The notes beneath the pieces are model-generated. The model ran no database searches and was not told the origin of the DNA. It was given only the letters and a program-made list of their open reading frames with translations. A stretch of DNA of 42,801 nt from Hallerella sp963652365 (GTDB lineage Bacteria > Fibrobacterota > Fibrobacteria > Fibrobacterales > Fibrobacteraceae). Of the stretch, positions 39,627 through 42,801 are shown piece after piece; within the stretch, counting starts at the first letter, position 1; every line of letters begins with the position of its first letter. The stretch spans positions 1 to 42,801 of the forward strand of contig CAVJTH010000019.1 in NCBI GenBank assembly GCA_963652365.1, read 5' to 3'. The position numbers were made by a program, and so were the translations under genes.

Positions 39627-40501
39627 AGATTTCGCGCGCATCGTTCCTGAAGCTTTTGGGCGGCGCTGTCGCTTCGGTTTTCCTCTTTGGCTGCCGCCGG
39701 GAAAAGTCCACGACAAAAAATGTCAGGGAGCCTCTTTCGAATCCCGACATTTCGCTTTGGGAAAAGGAAGTGGAAGATTCGCGAGCGCAAAACCGGAGAA
39801 TGGAAAACCTGGTCCGAATCCAGATGCCGGGAAGGCATCCCAGGTTTCCGGATTCGACGGTGCGGCTTGGAATGGCGATCGATCTGGACCTTTGCAACGG
39901 CTGCGGCAAGTGCGCTCTTGCCTGCATGCTGGAAAACAACGTCGCGCGCGTGAGCGAGGACGAGGCGCGGAAGGGACGGTTCATGCACTGGCTCGAAATG
40001 CGAGGAAACGTTCCTGTCATGTGCGCGCATTGCGGAAACGCGCCGTGCGAAAGGGTCTGCCCGACGGGGGCTGCCGTCTCTAGCCCGGACGGCTTTTCGG
40101 CGATGGTCTATCCGCGATGCATCGGTACGCGCTTTTGCGGAGCGAACTGCCCGCTTCATGCCCGAAAGTTCAACTACGCGGATGCGATTGGCGAAGGGCG
40201 CGCGGCGAAGTTCAACCCGGAAGTTCCCTTGCGCCCGCGAGGCGTGATGGAAAAATGCTCGCTATGCATCCAGCGGCTCCAGAATGCGCGGGCGCAGGCG
40301 CTGACCCTTGGCGCAAAATGGAACGGGGAAAACGTGACGACCGCCTGCGCGGAAGCGTGTCCACGGCGCGCGATTCTCCTTGGAAACTGGCTGGATCCGA
40401 ATTCGGCTCTTGTGCGGGCAGCGCGCACCCGGGCGGTCTATGCGCCGGAATCCGTCGCGAAGTTCTTGCCGTCTGTCGTCTATCTGCGGGGAAGCGCATG
40501 A
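39623..40501 (+). CDS. 4Fe-4S ferredoxin-type subunit (NrfC/ActB2-like)
   Basis: A 292-residue periplasmic Fe-S protein. The N-terminus SRASFLKLLGG then VFLFGC looks like a Tat-type signal with a lipid-attachment Cys. Cys clusters fit four 4Fe-4S centres of the PsrB/NrfC type: CNGCGKCALAC, CAHCGNAPCERVCPTGA, CIGTRFCGANCP, and CSLCIQR with a late CAEACP. Such subunits pass electrons between a quinol-binding NrfD protein and a catalytic or cytochrome partner. The start is GTG with GAGG upstream, overlapping the cytochrome stop. The stop overlaps the NrfD gene as ATGA. Confidence 0.92.
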   Translation: MKISRASFLKLLGGAVASVFLFGCRREKSTTKNVREPLSNPDISLWEKEVEDSRAQNRRMENLVRIQMPGRHPRFPDSTVRLGMAIDLDLCNGCGKCALACMLENNVARVSEDEARKGRFMHWLEMRGNVPVMCAHCGNAPCERVCPTGAAVSSPDGFSAMVYPRCIGTRFCGANCPLHARKFNYADAIGEGRAAKFNPEVPLRPRGVMEKCSLCIQRLQNARAQALTLGAKWNGENVTTACAEACPRRAILLGNWLDPNSALVRAARTRAVYAPESVAKFLPSVVYLRGSA

Positions 40502-42141
40502 ACCGGAAAATCCTTTTTCTGGGAATCCTGCTCCTTCTCGGCGGAATCTTTTCCATAGACATCTCGCTTTTGGAAGGTCCAAGGTCCTGGGCTGTTTCGC
40601 AGGAGCTTCTTTGGGGAACGCCGATCGCGAATTTCGTCTTCTGGATAGGCCTAGCCCATGCGGGGACCTTCTTTTCGGCGATTCTGCTTGTTCTCGGCGT
40701 GAATTGGCAGCGTCGGGTCGCCTTGACCGCCGAGCTTTCGACCTTGGCGTCTCTTTGCGTTGCCGGGATCTTTCCGCTTCTTCACCTGGGCATTCCCTGG
40801 CGATTTCCCGACATGATTCCCATCGGAAATCTTCGCCAGTTTCTTGTCAATGTCGAGTCTCCGCTGCTCTGGGACTTTGTCGCGATTCTTGCCTATGCGA
40901 CGCTTTCTTCGCTCTACCTGTCGCTTCACCTGCTTGCCGAAAGGCATTCTTCCCTGGAAAAATTTCGGAAACCGTTTGCCTGGATGCTGTTCCCGCTTGT
41001 GCTCTGGGTGCACACGATCGTTTCGATGGACTTTGCCGTCACCTTTGTACCGGAATGGCTTGGCGGCTATCTTCCGCTTTACTTTGTCTTTGGCGCGCTG
41101 TATTCGGGAGTTGCGCTGGTGCTTCTCTTGCTCGCTCTCTTTGGAAAGAGGGTTCGGCGGGTCGAGGAAGTCCTGCTTGCGTTTTCCTGGGCGATGCTCG
41201 GGTTCTGGGTCTGGGAAGCCATCGTCAAGAACGTCTGGCATCCCGAAGTCGTCGTCCTGGGATTTCTCTTGCCCCAGCTGCTCTGGATTTCGGCTGTGCG
41301 CGAACGTCTGCTTGCCCGCGTTGCCGTTTCGCTTTCGATCCTTGGCGCGCTGTGGTGGGAAAGGCTTTCCCTTGTCCAGCCGCGAATGCTCGACTGGACC
41401 GCTGTGGATTGGGGATTCTTTCCGTTTGGAATCGGGGCCTTTTGCGTGGTGTTTTCCGTGTCGAATCTTGTCGCGCAGAGGTTGCTTCGCAAGTGGCGCT
41501 GTGCGGAAAGTTCCGAAACGGCGAACGTCGTGGAATTTGCCGCAAAGCCTTTTGTCGTTTCCCTGTCGGCGGGATTCCTTGCGGCCTTGAGTCTTGCTGT
41601 TTATTTTGTACGCAATGCGCCGGCGTTCCCCTTTGCGCGAATCGTTCCGCTTCTTCTTCCCGTGACCGTTCTTGTCGCGGGAATCTCGCTTGCCTTCCTT
41701 GCCGCTTGCGAAATCTGGGGAAGGCGCAACGTCGTCCCTCTTGCCTTTGGCTTTCTGGTCGTCGCGCTTGGCGCTTTCGGGTGGGTCTATCGCGGGCGGG
41801 AAACGTCCTTTGTGGAACCGAAGACCGTCGTGCGGGACGAGAATCCTTTTGACGCCTTGTCGCTTGGCGGTACGGCTGGGCTTTGGGATGCCCGGTGTGC
41901 GGCTTGCCACGGCAAGGACGGTTCGCTCAATCGCAAGTTTGTACATGAATTCTATCCGTTGCCGCAAGGACTTTCGTCGGCGCGCCTGGATTCCGTCGGC
42001 GAGGATTCCCTTGTCCGCGTGATCCTTTTTGGCCGAAGATACATGCGGCCGTTTGCCGGGCGCGTCTCGGAAGACGAAGCGAAATCCCTGGTGAACTATC
42101 TGAAAGGTCTTGCCGCGGAAAAGGAGTCGCGAGAAAAATGA
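40498..42141 (+). CDS. NrfD/ActC-like membrane subunit fused to a monoheme cytochrome c
   Basis: A 547-residue protein. The first ~430 residues are mostly hydrophobic, with about ten or more membrane helices. They include an NrfD/PsrC-like pattern (TPIANFVFWIGLAHAGTFFSAILL, HLGIPWRFPDM) that in relatives holds the quinol site. After the last helix comes a periplasmic domain of ~95 residues with one heme site, C467-A-A-C-H471. M near YMRPFAGR is the likely sixth ligand. In alternative complex III the NrfD subunit (ActC) and the monoheme cytochrome (ActE) are separate proteins; here they are one. It overlaps its neighbours on both sides as ATGA. Likely role: quinol oxidation with electrons leaving through c hemes. 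Confidence 0.88.
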   Translation: MNRKILFLGILLLLGGIFSIDISLLEGPRSWAVSQELLWGTPIANFVFWIGLAHAGTFFSAILLVLGVNWQRRVALTAELSTLASLCVAGIFPLLHLGIPWRFPDMIPIGNLRQFLVNVESPLLWDFVAILAYATLSSLYLSLHLLAERHSSLEKFRKPFAWMLFPLVLWVHTIVSMDFAVTFVPEWLGGYLPLYFVFGALYSGVALVLLLLALFGKRVRRVEEVLLAFSWAMLGFWVWEAIVKNVWHPEVVVLGFLLPQLLWISAVRERLLARVAVSLSILGALWWERLSLVQPRMLDWTAVDWGFFPFGIGAFCVVFSVSNLVAQRLLRKWRCAESSETANVVEFAAKPFVVSLSAGFLAALSLAVYFVRNAPAFPFARIVPLLLPVTVLVAGISLAFLAACEIWGRRNVVPLAFGFLVVALGAFGWVYRGRETSFVEPKTVVRDENPFDALSLGGTAGLWDARCAACHGKDGSLNRKFVHEFYPLPQGLSSARLDSVGEDSLVRVILFGRRYMRPFAGRVSEDEAKSLVNYLKGLAAEKESREK

Positions 42142-42593
42142 CGGACTTGTTTTCCTACACGCTTTCGGCTCTGTTCGCCATTGCGCTGTCTCCGTTTCTT
42201 TTTCGCGGAAAAATGTCCATTCCGCTTCGGGGCGCCCTTTTGGCGATGGTTCTTCTTCTCGACGAACTGTTTGTGTGGTTCTCGTTTTCGCTTGAATATG
42301 CGTATCGCGAAACGATGCCGTTTCGGATGCTCGCGCTGAGCCTCTGCTTCTCGACGCTTTTTCTTGAAAGCCGTCGTCGCTTCTTTGGCGTGCTTTCTAC
42401 CGCGCTCTGGCTGTGGATCGATTTTTTCGGGATGCTTTCCCTGTCCTATCGCGGAGAAAATTTTCGCCTGCTGTCTCTTGTTGTCGTCGTTCTCTCGCTC
42501 GCGCCGTTTGCGCTGGAATCTCGGAAGCGCGAAGCGCGATTTGTCCAGGCGGTTTTCTGGGCTGTTGCCTGGATGTTTTCCTTTGCGCGGTGA
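42138..42593 (+). CDS. Small membrane protein, last gene of the cytochrome operon
   Basis: A 151-residue protein with about four to five membrane helices (LFSYTLSALFAIALSPFLF, GALLAMVLLLDELFVWFSF, FFGVLSTALWLWIDFF, LLSLVVVVLSLAPFAL). It contains short basic loops with RRR and SRKREAR. I do not recognise the family. Its ATGA overlap with the NrfD-cytochrome gene and position suggest an assembly factor or accessory membrane subunit of the same complex. It is not clearly ActD-like. Confidence 0.75.
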   Translation: MTDLFSYTLSALFAIALSPFLFRGKMSIPLRGALLAMVLLLDELFVWFSFSLEYAYRETMPFRMLALSLCFSTLFLESRRRFFGVLSTALWLWIDFFGMLSLSYRGENFRLLSLVVVVLSLAPFALESRKREARFVQAVFWAVAWMFSFAR

Positions 42594-42599
42594 GTTCAG

Positions 42600-42801
42600 G
42601 GCTTGTTCAGAGCTTAGTTGAGAGTGCTTAGAATCGCAAAGCGATCCGTTACTTTCTGCCGAAAGGCTCTTGGCGTTGCACGTCTAGGCTTTTTCGTGAA
42701 GCGAACCTTTTTCCGCCTGTCGGCGGAGGGAGCGCCTTCCTGGCGTGGGGCTTGTTCAGAGCTTAGTGGGGAGAACTTAGAGCTTAGAGATCTCAGCGAA
42801 C
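42600..42801 (+). repeat. Dispersed intergenic repeat block, truncated by window end
   Basis: Same orientation as the copy at 10085-10499. It begins GCTTGTTCAGAGCTTAG, then holds the hairpin TCTGCCGAAAGGC (42654-42666), CCGCCTGTCGGCGG (42714-42727), GCGCCTTCCTGGCGTGGGGC, and AGAGCTTAG words up to the last base. A short word ACGTCTAGGC (42681-42690), also seen in the copy near 36731, is placed differently here. No gene is seen. Confidence 0.82.

Overview
The window looks like a piece of a Fibrobacter-type chromosome (phylum Fibrobacterota). The main reason is a protein at 36117-36692 made almost entirely of the 'Fibrobacter succinogenes major paralogous domain'. Further support comes from many Gram-negative envelope genes (lipoproteins, an Omp85 barrel, an RND pump) and from repeated TAnnTTTG boxes in front of genes, a -10/-7 element known from the related Bacteroidota. 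Most of the DNA is fairly GC-rich by eye. The exception is an AT-rich island at about 23.9-26.2 kb. Genes are packed tightly, often with 4-base ATGA, GTGA or CTGA overlaps.

Layout, left to right. 1-335: dispersed repeat DNA. 336-4467: tRNA-Arg(CCT), an AlgJ/AlgX-like SGNH protein, hemL and a PmbA/TldE-like gene. 4562-10053: an RND efflux operon in which the inner-membrane pump and a TolC-like outer-membrane factor form one 1466-residue reading frame. 10054-10568: a repeat block. 10569-13683: a sugar-nucleotidyltransferase, maf, a RodZ-like gene and hisB. 13686-16630: a LysM-like lipoprotein, ribosomal protein bL31 type B, an Omp85 barrel protein and inorganic pyrophosphatase.

16697-23825 is all on the minus strand. 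It holds yebC, the operon ychJ-argC-obg-HU-smpB-amidase, and the pair rlmN-TPMT-like methyltransferase. 23911-26137 is the AT-rich island: one unrecognised 499-residue protein followed by three small genes (48, 113 and 26 residues), apparently one transcript ending at a clear terminator. Two of the small genes are below the usual ORF length cut-off, and this is the best candidate here for an undescribed system. 26223-32947 holds PBP1A, a lipoprotein, tRNA-Arg(ACG), an internally duplicated zinc-ribbon-like protein, and a pair made of a HELAH protein and a secreted protein.

33010-36692 has a cytoplasmic GH2-like enzyme divergent from the FISUMP protein. After another repeat block comes aspS (minus strand). 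Then a four-gene respiratory-type operon runs from 39093 to 42593: a pentaheme cytochrome c, a four-cluster-type Fe-S protein, an NrfD-like membrane protein fused to a monoheme cytochrome c, and a small membrane protein. This resembles a reduced alternative complex III or Nrf-type quinol module with no terminal enzyme in view. The window ends in a further copy of the dispersed repeat.

No rRNA, CRISPR array, transposase or integrase was seen. All functional names come from reading motifs and overall similarity; no database search was run.
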